DNA of 64,000 bases, taken from assembly GCF_000383955.1 (NCBI RefSeq), contig NZ_KB913013.1, positions 2,338,694 through 2,402,693 on the forward strand. The letters run 5' to 3'. Position numbers and translations under genes: made by a program. Position 1 is the first letter of the stretch; the number at the start of each line of letters is the position of its first letter. Below, piece by piece: positions 26,070-35,135 of the stretch. A model generated the notes under the pieces. That model had not been told where the DNA came from. It made no database searches and saw only the letters and a list, made by a program, of their open reading frames with translations. This DNA is from Rudanella lutea DSM 19387. Its GTDB lineage: Bacteria > Bacteroidota > Bacteroidia > Cytophagales > Spirosomataceae.

Positions 26070-26720
26070 ATGTTTGTTTTCGCCGATTTCAACTCCATAG
26101 CCAATCAATACATCGCCGAACTGCGCGACGTGACTATTCAGAAGGATCGGATGCGGTTCCGACGCAACCTCGAACGGATCGGCGAATTGATGGCTTACGA
26201 AATTTCCAAAACGCTGGCTTATCAGAATACGAACGTACAGACGCCCCTCGGCACGGCCAATGCCCCTTTGCTGCTGCGTCAGCCCGTGATTGCGACCATT
26301 ATGCGGGCCGGGCTACCGTTCCATCAGGGGTTTATGAACTACTTCGATCAGGCCGACAACGCGTTTGCGGGTGCGTACCGGGGTCATGTACTGGGCACCG
26401 ATGTCAATGAGTTTGAAGTGGCTCTCGACTACATTTCGTCGCCCGATTTGGCGGGTCGTACGCTCATCATTGCCGATCCGATGCTGGCTACCGGCCGCTC
26501 TCTCGAAAAAGTATATCATTCGCTGCTTCGGTACGGGATTCCGGCCCAAACGCATATTGCAGCCGTCATTGCCAGCCCCGAGGGCGTTGCTTACATGCAG
26601 GACCGGCTCCCGCAATGCCATTTGTGGCTGGGTGCCATAGACTCTTACCTCAACGACCATTACTACATTGTACCCGGCCTCGGCGACGCGGGCGACCTGG
26701 CCTTTGGCGAGAAAGTGTAG
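26070..26720 (+). CDS. upp: uracil phosphoribosyltransferase
   Basis: Upp makes UMP from uracil and PRPP in pyrimidine salvage. The 216-aa enzyme has the type I PRTase PRPP loop IIADPMLATGRSLEKV, with DPMLATG at residues 136-142. It also has the uracil-binding end YIVPGLGDAGDLAFG. RFRRNLERIGELMAYEISKTL near the N-terminus is the family's first helix. It is slightly divergent from the E. coli enzyme, as usual in Bacteroidetes. Only 14 bp separate it from the convergent type IX-secreted protein gene. Confidence 0.95.
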   Translation: MFVFADFNSIANQYIAELRDVTIQKDRMRFRRNLERIGELMAYEISKTLAYQNTNVQTPLGTANAPLLLRQPVIATIMRAGLPFHQGFMNYFDQADNAFAGAYRGHVLGTDVNEFEVALDYISSPDLAGRTLIIADPMLATGRSLEKVYHSLLRYGIPAQTHIAAVIASPEGVAYMQDRLPQCHLWLGAIDSYLNDHYYIVPGLGDAGDLAFGEKV

Positions 26721-26734
26721 GCGGTAATTAGTCG

Positions 26735-28399
26735 TTAGTAAATCACGTGCAGGGCGCCTTCCTGTGGTCGGCGGCCCGGCGCCCTGACTAAATAACGGTA
26801 CACACCGGCGGGTACTTTCTGGTTTTCGTAGGTGCCATCCCACGGACGCCCGTCTTTGTCGGCATAGTACACCACGCCCCCGTTGCGGTTGAAAACAAAC
26901 ACCTCAGCCCCGTCGAGGCTCGTCAGATTCACCACCTGCCAGGTGTCGTTCGTACCGTCGCCGTTGGGCGTAAAGGCCGAGGGCATAAAGAGTTTAATAT
27001 CGCGGACAATGTCGATCTCGTCCTCAGCCGGGCAACGACCGTCGGACGTAGTAACGCGTAACTTATAGGTGCCCTCCCGCGCGGCAATCAGGCTACCGCT
27101 GCCAGGCGAGGTAGCTCCCCCGAACGTCCACGCAAAGCGATAGGTAGCTGGTTGAGGTGCCGACCGCAGAATAATCTGATCCCCGTCAAACAACAGTTGG
27201 GTGCGCTCGGTCAGGATTTTGGCAGAGGGTGGCACCGGAGGCAGCACCTTCAGCGGGTCAGAGCTTGACTCATCGCCACAGCCGTACGGAAACTGCTTTT
27301 TCACAGTGTACGTCCCCTCGTCGGTCACCGACAGGGTTGAGCTGGTTGCCCCGGCAATATCTTTTCCGTTCAGCTGCCACTGGTAGTTGAAGCCCGTTGC
27401 CGTTGCCGATGTTGCGAGGGTCACCGGCGAGGCATCGCAGCGTTCGAGGGCGGTCGTACTACTACCGTTGGTGGTGATTAGCGGTTTGTCCGACTTGTTC
27501 AGCTCACAGTCGACTACCGGAATCTGGTACTCGCGCCGGGTTTGGCTGATAATGGCTCCGTTGCGTTTTTCGGTCACCATGACGGCAAACAGGTACAACC
27601 CCACCCGCGAGGGCGTGAGCGTGAGCAACCCGTTGCCACTGATCTGAAGCGGAAACACACCCGGAATTGGATTTTTTGTACCTGATCCCGGTGCCCACTG
27701 TACCGCAGGCACATTGCCGACGGTCAGGTCGCCAGCAATATTGACAACCTGCGAGGGCTTGAGAAAACCCGCCAACGGATCCACGAGTGCGTACTCAAGT
27801 TGATCGCCGTCGGCATCTTTGGCCGCAAAGCTGAGCGTGAATGCTTTTTCCTTACAAGCGTACTTGGCTTCAGGTACCGTAAACTCGGGCGTACTGTTGG
27901 GAGCAGCCGTCGGGAAAAAGTCGAGCCGGAGGGCCATACCCGTTTGGCTGGGGTTCAGAATATTGACGGGATTCGTCTCACGGCAGCACCGTTCGAAATA
28001 GATGAAATACCCGCCGGGGTCGTTGTAGGTAGCCTTCGACAGGGTAATGTCCCGCTCGAACGTCCACTTCGTAATCAGCAACGAAACCTGCTTGGCACAG
28101 GGATTATTGGCTTCAAACAGGTTTCCGTACTTTCCAGTGTCGAAGATGTTCCGGGACTCAATCTGTTTACCATCGCTCCGTCGGTAAATATGGCAGGCAA
28201 ACAAGCCATCCACTTTGGCGGCATTCGGTTTACTTCGGTCTACGTAGAGGTTCACCGTCAGGATGTACGCATCGGGCGTACCCGTTGCCCGCAGAGACAT
28301 ATCGCCCCCGATCACCCCGATCAATTCAAAGGCCCGGGCAGACACGCTCAGGCATAAGGCAAACACCAAAAAGCAGATAGTTCGTAATCCGTGTTTCAT
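26735..28399 (-). CDS. secreted protein with gliding-associated C-terminal (T9SS type B) sorting domain
   Basis: The 554-aa protein has a signal peptide (cleavage near ARAF), an N-terminal region shared with the gene at 57889..60264, an Ig/PKD-like middle (about residues 310-460), and a CHU_C/TIGR04131 domain at about 465-554 beginning KLFMPSAFTPNGDGTNDTWQ. The C-terminal domain directs export by the type IX secretion system. The N-terminal half contains conserved YNDPGGYFIYFERC and AKDADGDQLEYALVDPL, typical of large Cytophagales surface proteins. It is probably an adhesin or surface structural protein; there are no catalytic motifs. Confidence 0.87.
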   Translation of the reverse strand: MKHGLRTICFLVFALCLSVSARAFELIGVIGGDMSLRATGTPDAYILTVNLYVDRSKPNAAKVDGLFACHIYRRSDGKQIESRNIFDTGKYGNLFEANNPCAKQVSLLITKWTFERDITLSKATYNDPGGYFIYFERCCRETNPVNILNPSQTGMALRLDFFPTAAPNSTPEFTVPEAKYACKEKAFTLSFAAKDADGDQLEYALVDPLAGFLKPSQVVNIAGDLTVGNVPAVQWAPGSGTKNPIPGVFPLQISGNGLLTLTPSRVGLYLFAVMVTEKRNGAIISQTRREYQIPVVDCELNKSDKPLITTNGSSTTALERCDASPVTLATSATATGFNYQWQLNGKDIAGATSSTLSVTDEGTYTVKKQFPYGCGDESSSDPLKVLPPVPPSAKILTERTQLLFDGDQIILRSAPQPATYRFAWTFGGATSPGSGSLIAAREGTYKLRVTTSDGRCPAEDEIDIVRDIKLFMPSAFTPNGDGTNDTWQVVNLTSLDGAEVFVFNRNGGVVYYADKDGRPWDGTYENQKVPAGVYRYLVRAPGRRPQEGALHVIY

Positions 28400-28486
28400 G
28401 CGCTCTCCTCGTTTTTTGTGGGCGGATCGATCTCAAAATTACAAAAACTTGCCTAATGTATACGAGCGTTTAGCATCCGGTAGTTT

Positions 28487-28563
28487 TCTCCCAAAACAAG
28501 AAAATCGCCAGTAGTAGGCGGCTTTCAAACCTTGCCGGTTATGAGCCTGCCTTCTACTGGCGA
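28487..28563 (-). terminator. hairpin terminator of the TonB-dependent receptor gene
   Basis: TCGCCAGTAG (28505-28514) and CTACTGGCGA (28554-28563) form a 10-bp stem with a partly paired interior. On the minus strand it is followed by TTTTCTTGTTTTGGG, a U-rich tail. It lies 58 bp after the receptor's stop codon. Confidence 0.65.
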
Positions 28564-28621
28564 CTTGAAAATAATTCGTCTGATGACGGCCTGCGCGGCC
28601 CGACCGAGCGCGGCCCGGCGC

Positions 28622-31600
28622 TTAGTTCAGCAGTTCGTCGAACGTCAGACTTACGTAGTACGTAGAGCCGATGTACGGGCTGCCAAACGCTTGCAGGTAC
28701 GGCTTACCACCGAGGTTGGTAGCTCCTACTTTGATGATCGACTTGAGGCCGGTCAGTTTGTAGTTCACCATCGCATCGAGGTTACGAATAGCCGGTACAA
28801 TCGTGTTGGCGTAGAGCGGTACACCTACTTCAGTAGGCTGACCGAAACCTTCCCACACAAACTCATCCTGCGCCCGGAACGTTACGCCAAACCCAAATTT
28901 CGAGTTGCCCGTTGGGCGCTTCGAGAAACCGAGGTTATACCGGTTTTTGGGCGTGTTGAAGCCAGCCGTTTGCAGCTCTTCTGATGGCGTAAAGTTGTTC
29001 AGCTGGTTGTTGGCAATGTTACCCGAAATGACGTAACCCTTCGGCAAAGCATAGTTCAGGCCGATAGCCCAACCCGACGCCGTGATCCGCTCTGAGCTGT
29101 TAACCGGCATTGAGAAAGCCCGGCGTGTGCTGCCGCTGAATACACCAGAAGCTTCGGGCAGGATACCCGGTGCAATGGTAGCCGTTGGCTGAATCAGCAC
29201 TACGCTACCGAGGAAGTCACGGTACACACTGTAGTAGTAATAGGCATCAACAAACAGACGCTTGTTGAACACACCCCGGTAGCCGATCTCGTAGTTAGCT
29301 ACGCGCTCGGGCTTGAACTCCCGACGCTGGTAGGGTTTCAGCCCGGCTAAGTTAGCAGCTACTGCCTGCGCCTGAATGAAGTTAGGCGCGTTGGCCGTTA
29401 CCTGAGCGGTTACGTTCTGGGCAATCAGACCCTGTACCTGTGGCGTAGCCAATTGAGCCGTTACGCCCTGCTGGATAGCTGCTGCCGCTGCCGCTGCCGG
29501 AATCTGACCAGCCGCTACGGCCGCGTTGACCTGTGCTGTCACGCCGGCAGTTACCTGCCGCGTAACTTCTGCGATCACTTGTGGCTGTACAATAGCCGTG
29601 AGGGCCTGAATCTGCCGGGTACGGAAATCCTGGCTGGCAGCCGTAGTCTGGATGGCGGCACCAACCTGAGTTACGTTGGTCCGTGAGAACGAGTTTGCCA
29701 GATTGTAGCGGGTGTAAAATTCGGGCAAACCACCAATCAGGCGAGCCTGGGGGGTCAGCAGGTCAATGTACTGGTTTTGCGTGGTCGGAATCCGGAAACC
29801 CGTCTGGTACGACACCCGGAAGTTATGATCTCCAAACGTCGCTACAGCCGATACACGGGGCGTAAACTGCCCTTTGAAGTTTTCGTTCTTGTCGTAACGG
29901 GTCGAAGCCGTGATGGCCAGATGCTCGTTGAACAGGCTCTTTTTCACCTGTAGGAACGCGCCGTACTCATTAATGGGGATGGTACCAGTGCGGCCTTCGG
30001 CCAGATCGGCGAAGAGTGTACCTGCCGACCGTAGTTGATACTGACGGAAGTTGGCCCCTACGAGAACATCAGCAAATTTGATCTGGTTTTTGAAGTTGTA
30101 CACCCCTTCGGCATGGTAGAGGTTGGTTTTGTCGGTAAACGCACCGCCACCCTGTACAATCGGCGTATCGCGTACGCGGTCACGCAGTTGCTCGAAGGCC
30201 GCCGTTCCCGGCAATGGCCGACCCTGATCGGCAGCCGCACGGGCCGCTAAGTGGGCCGCGGCATCAGCCTGACCAGCCGCCCGAGCGCCTACGTACGCAC
30301 CAATGTACTGAGGGAACCAGGTGGTGCTGGGTTTCCAGCCCTCGTTCATAAACACAGCCGCTAAGCTCGACGCATACGAGTCGCCTGAGCGCTCCTGCGT
30401 GGTATAGGCTCGCAGGGTAAAGTTGTCGCCCCGGAGTTCGAGTTTAGCCTGCGTCAGTGCAAAGTTACGCAGCGAGTAACGGCCCTGTGCCGTGTACACC
30501 GTAGTACCGAAACCATAGTTGATCTGACCAACGGCTTCGATTTTTTCGGTAAGCCGGTAGTGCATAGCCGCGTTCAGCTTGAGGCTCTTGGTGTTGTAAT
30601 CGACCAGGTCGCGCTCGCGCCAGCCGGTCCGGCTCACGTTCACGTTCGGAATCAAGCCATTGCTCAGGGCCGTCTGCAACTGCGTGCGCAGCGCTGCAGG
30701 GGTGTTTGGGTTCGCAATAATGCTGTTAGCTACGGCCTGCATACCCTGCTGGTTTTCGTCGCCATACACGTTCATACCATCGTAGTTCGGCAGGGTGCCC
30801 GCGCCCCGGTCGGGATCGAGTGCGCCCGTAGTTGTACCAGCTGCGTTGAGGTTGGTATAGTTGGTAGCCTGCCAGTCTTTTGCCTGCAGATACGAGGCAT
30901 TGACCTTAAACGCCAACTTGTTGTTGAAGGCCTTGGCGTACCGGATAGAAGCGTCGTAGAACGGCGTATTGACCACGTCGCGGTTGCTGGCCGACATAAT
31001 GCCGGTTTTCACGTTGGCGCTCAGCCCCTGATACAGGAATGGGCTCTTCGAGTTCATCAGAATCAGACCCTGAATGGCATTGGGGCCGTACAGGGCCGAG
31101 GCTGCACCGGGCAGGATCTCAACGCTCTCCACGTCGAGTTCGGGAATACCCACAATGTTGTCAATCGGGAAGTTCAGACCGGGGGCCGAGTTGTCCATCC
31201 CGTCGATCATCTGCACCGTACGGGGGTTACCGGTAGCGCCAAATCCGCGCATGTTGATCGATTTGAACAGCAGGCCCTGCGTAGCCACGTCGATCCCTTT
31301 GAAGTTGGCCAAACCCTCGTAGAAGTTAGAAGCGGGCGTTTGCTGAATGGCGCGAATGTCCATTTTCTCGACAGAAACGGGCGATTTCAACACACTTTCT
31401 TCTACGCGGCTCGCTGATACAACCACCTCTTCGCCCACCGTTACCTGCTCCGACAGGACGATATTCAGGTCAGAAACGTTACCGGTTACGGTTTTTTCCT
31501 GGGTCTGAAAACCAACCGACGAGATCACAATCTGAAACGGGGGCGGGGTGTTCGTACTGAACGAAAAGTTACCTTTTGTGTCGGTAATTGTGCCAACTAC

Positions 31601-31756
31601 CTTGCCCTTAACGGCAATGCTCACCCCGGCAAGGGGTTCGGTGGTGCTGGCGTCCGTTACTTTACCACTCACATTTACTTGAGCAAATGCACTGATACTC
31701 AGAAGCAAAAGCAGTAAGGGTAAAACACGTAATGAATTGGTAAGCGTTTTTAGCAT
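28622..31756 (-). CDS. TonB-dependent outer-membrane receptor with carboxypeptidase-like N-domain and an Ala/Gln/Val-rich insert
   Basis: A 1044-aa TonB-dependent transporter. The ATG at 31756 gives a proper signal peptide (LPLLLLLLSISAFAQ). Next comes a carboxypeptidase D regulatory-like domain (VNVSGKVTDASTTEPLAGVS). The plug domain (about 110-230) contains INMRGFGATGNPRTVQMIDG. A 22-strand barrel follows. Residues about 692-804 form an unusual low-complexity insert with repeated VTAQVxA and AIQQGVTAQ phrases and a run of seven alanines (AAAAAAA), probably in an extracellular loop. No SusD-like gene follows, so this is not a SusC/D pair. The substrate is unknown. Confidence 0.88.
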   Translation of the reverse strand: MLKTLTNSLRVLPLLLLLLSISAFAQVNVSGKVTDASTTEPLAGVSIAVKGKVVGTITDTKGNFSFSTNTPPPFQIVISSVGFQTQEKTVTGNVSDLNIVLSEQVTVGEEVVVSASRVEESVLKSPVSVEKMDIRAIQQTPASNFYEGLANFKGIDVATQGLLFKSINMRGFGATGNPRTVQMIDGMDNSAPGLNFPIDNIVGIPELDVESVEILPGAASALYGPNAIQGLILMNSKSPFLYQGLSANVKTGIMSASNRDVVNTPFYDASIRYAKAFNNKLAFKVNASYLQAKDWQATNYTNLNAAGTTTGALDPDRGAGTLPNYDGMNVYGDENQQGMQAVANSIIANPNTPAALRTQLQTALSNGLIPNVNVSRTGWRERDLVDYNTKSLKLNAAMHYRLTEKIEAVGQINYGFGTTVYTAQGRYSLRNFALTQAKLELRGDNFTLRAYTTQERSGDSYASSLAAVFMNEGWKPSTTWFPQYIGAYVGARAAGQADAAAHLAARAAADQGRPLPGTAAFEQLRDRVRDTPIVQGGGAFTDKTNLYHAEGVYNFKNQIKFADVLVGANFRQYQLRSAGTLFADLAEGRTGTIPINEYGAFLQVKKSLFNEHLAITASTRYDKNENFKGQFTPRVSAVATFGDHNFRVSYQTGFRIPTTQNQYIDLLTPQARLIGGLPEFYTRYNLANSFSRTNVTQVGAAIQTTAASQDFRTRQIQALTAIVQPQVIAEVTRQVTAGVTAQVNAAVAAGQIPAAAAAAAIQQGVTAQLATPQVQGLIAQNVTAQVTANAPNFIQAQAVAANLAGLKPYQRREFKPERVANYEIGYRGVFNKRLFVDAYYYYSVYRDFLGSVVLIQPTATIAPGILPEASGVFSGSTRRAFSMPVNSSERITASGWAIGLNYALPKGYVISGNIANNQLNNFTPSEELQTAGFNTPKNRYNLGFSKRPTGNSKFGFGVTFRAQDEFVWEGFGQPTEVGVPLYANTIVPAIRNLDAMVNYKLTGLKSIIKVGATNLGGKPYLQAFGSPYIGSTYYVSLTFDELLN

Positions 31757-32033
31757 AATCGAATGCAGTTTGATGGGTCTATTGTTTGTTGTCAACTACA
31801 AGCAAAGCTAATTAAATCATCCATTTTGTTCTAAAAAATCTTGTTTGATTGAAATTAAACGACCATTTAACCAACTCACGCCAGCCCCTATACATGTTAA
31901 AATGGGTGTGTTCCGGGAAAAGCAAACTACTCCATAAGAAAATAAACCGGTTGACGTCTTTTTGCTGTTACTTTGTCGATATGTTACCGGCCTCAGTAAG
32001 CAACCGGCAACCAATGACTGACGACTTTTTATC

Positions 32034-33119
32034 ATGAACCATACATACGTCATTATCATGGCGGGTGGGGTCGGAACGCGTTTCTGGCCGTTCAGCCGTA
32101 CCAACAATCCCAAGCAATTTCACGATGTACTCGGCACGGGCCGAACCATGCTTCAGCAAACGGTTGACCGCTTCGACGGTGTTTGCCCCCCCGAAAATAT
32201 CTACATCGTAACGAGCGATAAGTACAAGGAACTTTGTCAGCAGCAGATTCCGAGCCTCACCGACGAGCAGATTTTGTGTGAGCCTATTGCGCGCAACACC
32301 GCTCCCTGCATTGCCTACGCATGTTATAAAATTGCCCAACGCGACCCACAGGCCAACATTGTAGTTTCGCCCGCCGATCACGTTATTCTGAAAGAAGAGG
32401 AATTCCGGCGTACGATTCGCACGGCTTTGGAGGCTACAGCCGCACAGGATATTCTGGTGACGCTGGGCATTCGGCCAAGCCGCCCCGATACCGGCTACGG
32501 GTACATTCAGTATATTCCAGATGGCGAGTCGGACAGCAAAAATGGGCGTCCACTGCGGGTAAAAACGTTCACCGAGAAGCCGCACCTCGAACTGGCTAAG
32601 CAATTTGTTGATAGTGGTGAGTTTGTCTGGAACGCGGGCATCTTCGTCTGGAACGTGCAGGCTATCATGTCGGCCTTCCGAAAGTATTTACCCGAAACTG
32701 CCGAAGTATTTGAAGAGGGGACGCCCCACTACGCCACCGACAAGGAAACCTCGTTTATCGACAAGGCCTACTCGCTCTGCAAGAGCATCTCCATCGACAA
32801 CGGGATTATGGAGAAAGCCGACAATGTGTACGTGGTTTTGAGCGACTTCGGCTGGTCGGACCTGGGCACCTGGAAATCGTTGTACGAGGTGTCAGATAAA
32901 GACGAGCATCAGAATGCCGTTGACGCCCATACGATGCTTTACGATACTCAAAACTGCATCATCAAAGCTCCGAAAGACCGCTTGGTCGTTGTTAACGGGC
33001 TCGACGGCTACATTGTGGCTGAGTACGATAATGTGCTCATGATTTGCCGCAAAGACGACGAGCAGAAGGTAAAACAGTTTGTGGCCGAAGCCAAAGAGCA
33101 AGGCGCAACGTTTGTATAG
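32034..33119 (+). CDS. manC: mannose-1-phosphate guanylyltransferase
   Basis: The enzyme makes GDP-mannose from GTP and mannose 1-phosphate for surface polysaccharide and GDP-fucose. The 361-aa product carries the nucleotidyltransferase signature IMAGGVGTRFWPFSRTNNPK at its N-terminus, then EPIARNTAPCIAYAC, FTEKPHLELAKQF and FVWNAGIFVWN. It ends after the beta-helix part and has no C-terminal cupin isomerase domain, so it is monofunctional. It is probably functionally linked to the polysaccharide genes at 42-48.5 kb, but it is not in an operon with them. Confidence 0.93.
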   Translation: MNHTYVIIMAGGVGTRFWPFSRTNNPKQFHDVLGTGRTMLQQTVDRFDGVCPPENIYIVTSDKYKELCQQQIPSLTDEQILCEPIARNTAPCIAYACYKIAQRDPQANIVVSPADHVILKEEEFRRTIRTALEATAAQDILVTLGIRPSRPDTGYGYIQYIPDGESDSKNGRPLRVKTFTEKPHLELAKQFVDSGEFVWNAGIFVWNVQAIMSAFRKYLPETAEVFEEGTPHYATDKETSFIDKAYSLCKSISIDNGIMEKADNVYVVLSDFGWSDLGTWKSLYEVSDKDEHQNAVDAHTMLYDTQNCIIKAPKDRLVVVNGLDGYIVAEYDNVLMICRKDDEQKVKQFVAEAKEQGATFV

Positions 33120-33120
33120 A

Positions 33121-33146
33121 CAGGTGACGCTGGAGTTCGTCACCTG
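33121..33146 (+). terminator. short hairpin after manC
   Basis: CAGGTGAC and GTCACCTG form an 8-bp stem (33121-33128 and 33139-33146), starting 2 bp after the manC stop and followed by an A-rich stretch. It may aid the larger terminator just downstream. Confidence 0.4.
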
Positions 33147-33155
33147 TAAATGAAA

Positions 33156-33214
33156 AAAGACAGCAGAGGTTAGACTTCGCTACCGTAGCTTTAAGTCTGA
33201 CCTCTGCTGTCTTT
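33156..33214. terminator. bidirectional intrinsic terminator between manC and thiL
   Basis: AAAGACAGCAGAGGT (33156-33170) pairs with ACCTCTGCTGTCTTT (33200-33214), and the stem extends inwards with AGACTT/AAGTCT-like bases. A/T tracts flank both sides. It separates two convergent genes. Confidence 0.8.
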
Positions 33215-33233
33215 CTGGTTTAAAGACCCAAGG

Positions 33234-34277
33234 CTATGCCCCGGTGCCTCCCCAACCCTGAGCGCGCAGGCGGGTTTGCTGCCCGGCCTTGGTGGCCAGA
33301 ATAGTCTGGGCAGGGTCGGCGGTGAGGTAACCGATCGCCGTGATACGGGCGTGGTTTTTAAGGGATTCGAACGCTTGCGGCCGAACAGTAAACAACAGCT
33401 CGTAGTCTTCGCCCCCGTTAAGGGCTGCCGTGAGCGCACTGATGCCAAATTCGGTAGCTGCCAGATGAGCCTGATCGTCGATCGGGATGTTTTCGTCGAA
33501 CAGTACGACACCCGTACCCGACTGCCGACAGAGGTGTAGTATCTCCGACGATAATCCGTCCGAAATATCAATCATTGCCGTCGGTGTAATATCGAGGTCG
33601 CGGAGCTCGTGCACAATATCGGTGCGGGCGTCGGGCCGAAGTTGCCGCTGCATCAGATAGGCTCTTTCTTCCGAAAGCGACGGCTGCATATCGGGATTGG
33701 CCAGATACTCCTGTTTTTCGCGTTCGAGCAGTTGCAGACCCAGGTAAGCCGCCCCGAGGTCGCCGGTTACGCACACCACATCATTGGGTTGGGCGGTGTT
33801 ACGGTACGTGATTCGGTCTTTGGGCACCGTACCCAATACCGAAACCGAAATGACCAGCCCCGAGCGCGAGGCCGTGGTATCGCCCCCCACCAGATCCACT
33901 TTATAGGCCGCACAAGCCGCCCGAATACCCGCGTAGAGTTCGTCGACGGCTTCGACCGTAAACCGGCTGCTGAGCCCAAGGCTCACGGTAATCTGCGTAG
34001 GCAGGCCGTTCATGGCCGCAATATCCGACACATTAACCGCTACAGCTTTGTAGCCCAGGTGTTTAAGAGGAGTGTACGTCAGGTCGAAGTGAATACCTTC
34101 GAGCAGCATATCTGTCGAGATCAGGCCGTACTCCGTATCGTTCAGTGCAAAAACGGCGGCATCGTCGCCGATACCCCGAATGGTGCCCGGTTGCTGAGGT
34201 GTCTCAGTAGCCGTACGGATACGGTCGATGAGGCCAAACTCGCCGATAGAATCGATTGTCGTCATGGATGAATGCAA
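33234..34277 (-). CDS. thiL: thiamine-monophosphate kinase
   Basis: ThiL phosphorylates thiamine monophosphate to thiamine diphosphate with ATP. The 347-aa product has the PurM-like/AIRS fold motifs: IGEFGLIDRI at the start, GIGDDAAVFAL, ISTDMLLEGIHFD, AVNVSDIAAMNGLPTQITVSLGL, LVGGDTTASRSGLVISVSVLG and MIDISDGLSSEILHLC. All metal- and ATP-binding aspartates are in place. An internal ATG at codon 5 (MTTIDSIGEFG) may be the real start. No TPP riboswitch is visible upstream, and no other thiamine gene is nearby. Confidence 0.94.
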   Translation of the reverse strand: MHSSMTTIDSIGEFGLIDRIRTATETPQQPGTIRGIGDDAAVFALNDTEYGLISTDMLLEGIHFDLTYTPLKHLGYKAVAVNVSDIAAMNGLPTQITVSLGLSSRFTVEAVDELYAGIRAACAAYKVDLVGGDTTASRSGLVISVSVLGTVPKDRITYRNTAQPNDVVCVTGDLGAAYLGLQLLEREKQEYLANPDMQPSLSEERAYLMQRQLRPDARTDIVHELRDLDITPTAMIDISDGLSSEILHLCRQSGTGVVLFDENIPIDDQAHLAATEFGISALTAALNGGEDYELLFTVRPQAFESLKNHARITAIGYLTADPAQTILATKAGQQTRLRAQGWGGTGA

Positions 34278-34333
34278 AAAAGCCGCCCGGCTTTCGTCAG
34301 CAGAACGGCTTACAAATCAACTAAGTTTTTTGG

Positions 34334-34783
34334 CTACGGGTTCTTCAGCGTGTACACATTCACGGTGCCGCCTGTTTTCTGGCTGGCCGTGGTACGCGTC
34401 AACACCACCTCTGTATCGCCTAAGTTTGTAATGGTAAACTCAATGGTTCCGTTGGTTCCGGTAGGTTGGGGAGTCAGGTTTTTCAAGATCAACCGGTTAT
34501 CGCCCTGTACTTCCCACTGACCGGAAAACCGGTTGCCGTCAAACTCTACCAGCGTCACATTGGGCGACTGGCTCAGGTCGAGCCGGAAGTTAGTATAACC
34601 AGGCCGCACATTGTTGGCACCACCTGCTGTAAACACGGTTGTGCTGTTTTCGTCGACCTTACGGGCTGTCCAGGCTTTGGCAATCCGCTCCGATACGGGG
34701 GCAGTTTTGGGTTTGCCACAGCCCGTCAGAAGGGTCACAAAAGCCAGCAGGCAAAAAAGAGCTGATAGAGAAGTCTTCTTCAT
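34334..34783 (-). CDS. small lipoprotein, lipocalin-like
   Basis: The protein is 149 aa from the ATG at 34783, with a lipoprotein signal LLTGC (Cys22). The mature part is beta-rich, with W at the start of the first strand (IAKAWTARKV) and phrases such as GNRFSGQWEVQGDNRLILKN and IEFTITNLGDTEVVLTRTT. This resembles the lipocalin-like or DUF4488/DUF5004-type small Bacteroidetes lipoproteins, though I cannot name a family with certainty. The frame extends 18 codons upstream without signal features. It lies 56 bp upstream of thiL on the same strand. Confidence 0.75.
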   Translation of the reverse strand: MKKTSLSALFCLLAFVTLLTGCGKPKTAPVSERIAKAWTARKVDENSTTVFTAGGANNVRPGYTNFRLDLSQSPNVTLVEFDGNRFSGQWEVQGDNRLILKNLTPQPTGTNGTIEFTITNLGDTEVVLTRTTASQKTGGTVNVYTLKNP

Positions 34784-34820
34784 ATTCGGATATGCGTAAA
34801 CTAAGTGGTTAAAGATACAG

Positions 34821-34828
34821 TAATTTTG
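34821..34828 (+). promoter_or_regulatory. possible -7 element before the cytochrome b5-like gene
   Basis: TAATTTTG matches TAnnTTTG 24 bp before the TTG start codon of the next gene. No clear -33 box is seen. Confidence 0.3.
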
Positions 34829-34852
34829 TGATTCCATACAAAACCCAACCTA

Positions 34853-35113
34853 TTGAACGTGACGCCCGGCGACTCAACCGACCGTTTGCCTACCTACACC
34901 CGCGCCCAGCTGGCCCTTCGGAACGGTTCGGACCGCGACGAAATCTGGTGCGCCTTTCGCGGGTTGATCTACGACGTTTCGGCCTCGCGGCTGTGGCGCA
35001 ACGGTAAACATTACGAGCACTGGGCGGGTCAGGATCTGACCGACGAACTCCCCGATGCCCCTCACGGCGACTGGGTTTTTCAGAAATTCCCGGCCGTCGG
35101 GCGGTTGGCATAG
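34853..35113 (+). CDS. cytochrome b5-like haem/steroid-binding domain protein
   Basis: The 86-aa soluble protein consists of one cytochrome b5-like domain (PF00173 type, COG4892). Visible phrases are YTRAQLALRNGSDRDEIWCAFRG, LIYDVSASRLWRNGKHYEHW, AGQDLTDELPDAPHG and FQKFPAVGRL. The canonical HPGG haem ligand is replaced by KHYEHWAG, as in this small-protein branch, where the histidines around KHYEH and APHG are candidate ligands. The start is TTG. It sits 22 bp before the N-acetylglucosamine kinase-like gene, so the two share a transcript. Function is unknown. Confidence 0.8.
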   Translation: MNVTPGDSTDRLPTYTRAQLALRNGSDRDEIWCAFRGLIYDVSASRLWRNGKHYEHWAGQDLTDELPDAPHGDWVFQKFPAVGRLA

Positions 35114-35135
35114 GTTGCACTTCTATTCATTCACT

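Noticed and set aside
28622-31756. A SusC/SusD polysaccharide utilisation locus.
   Set aside because: The receptor has no SusD-like neighbour; the adjacent gene is a type IX-secreted protein on the far side of a terminator, and the other flank is manC.
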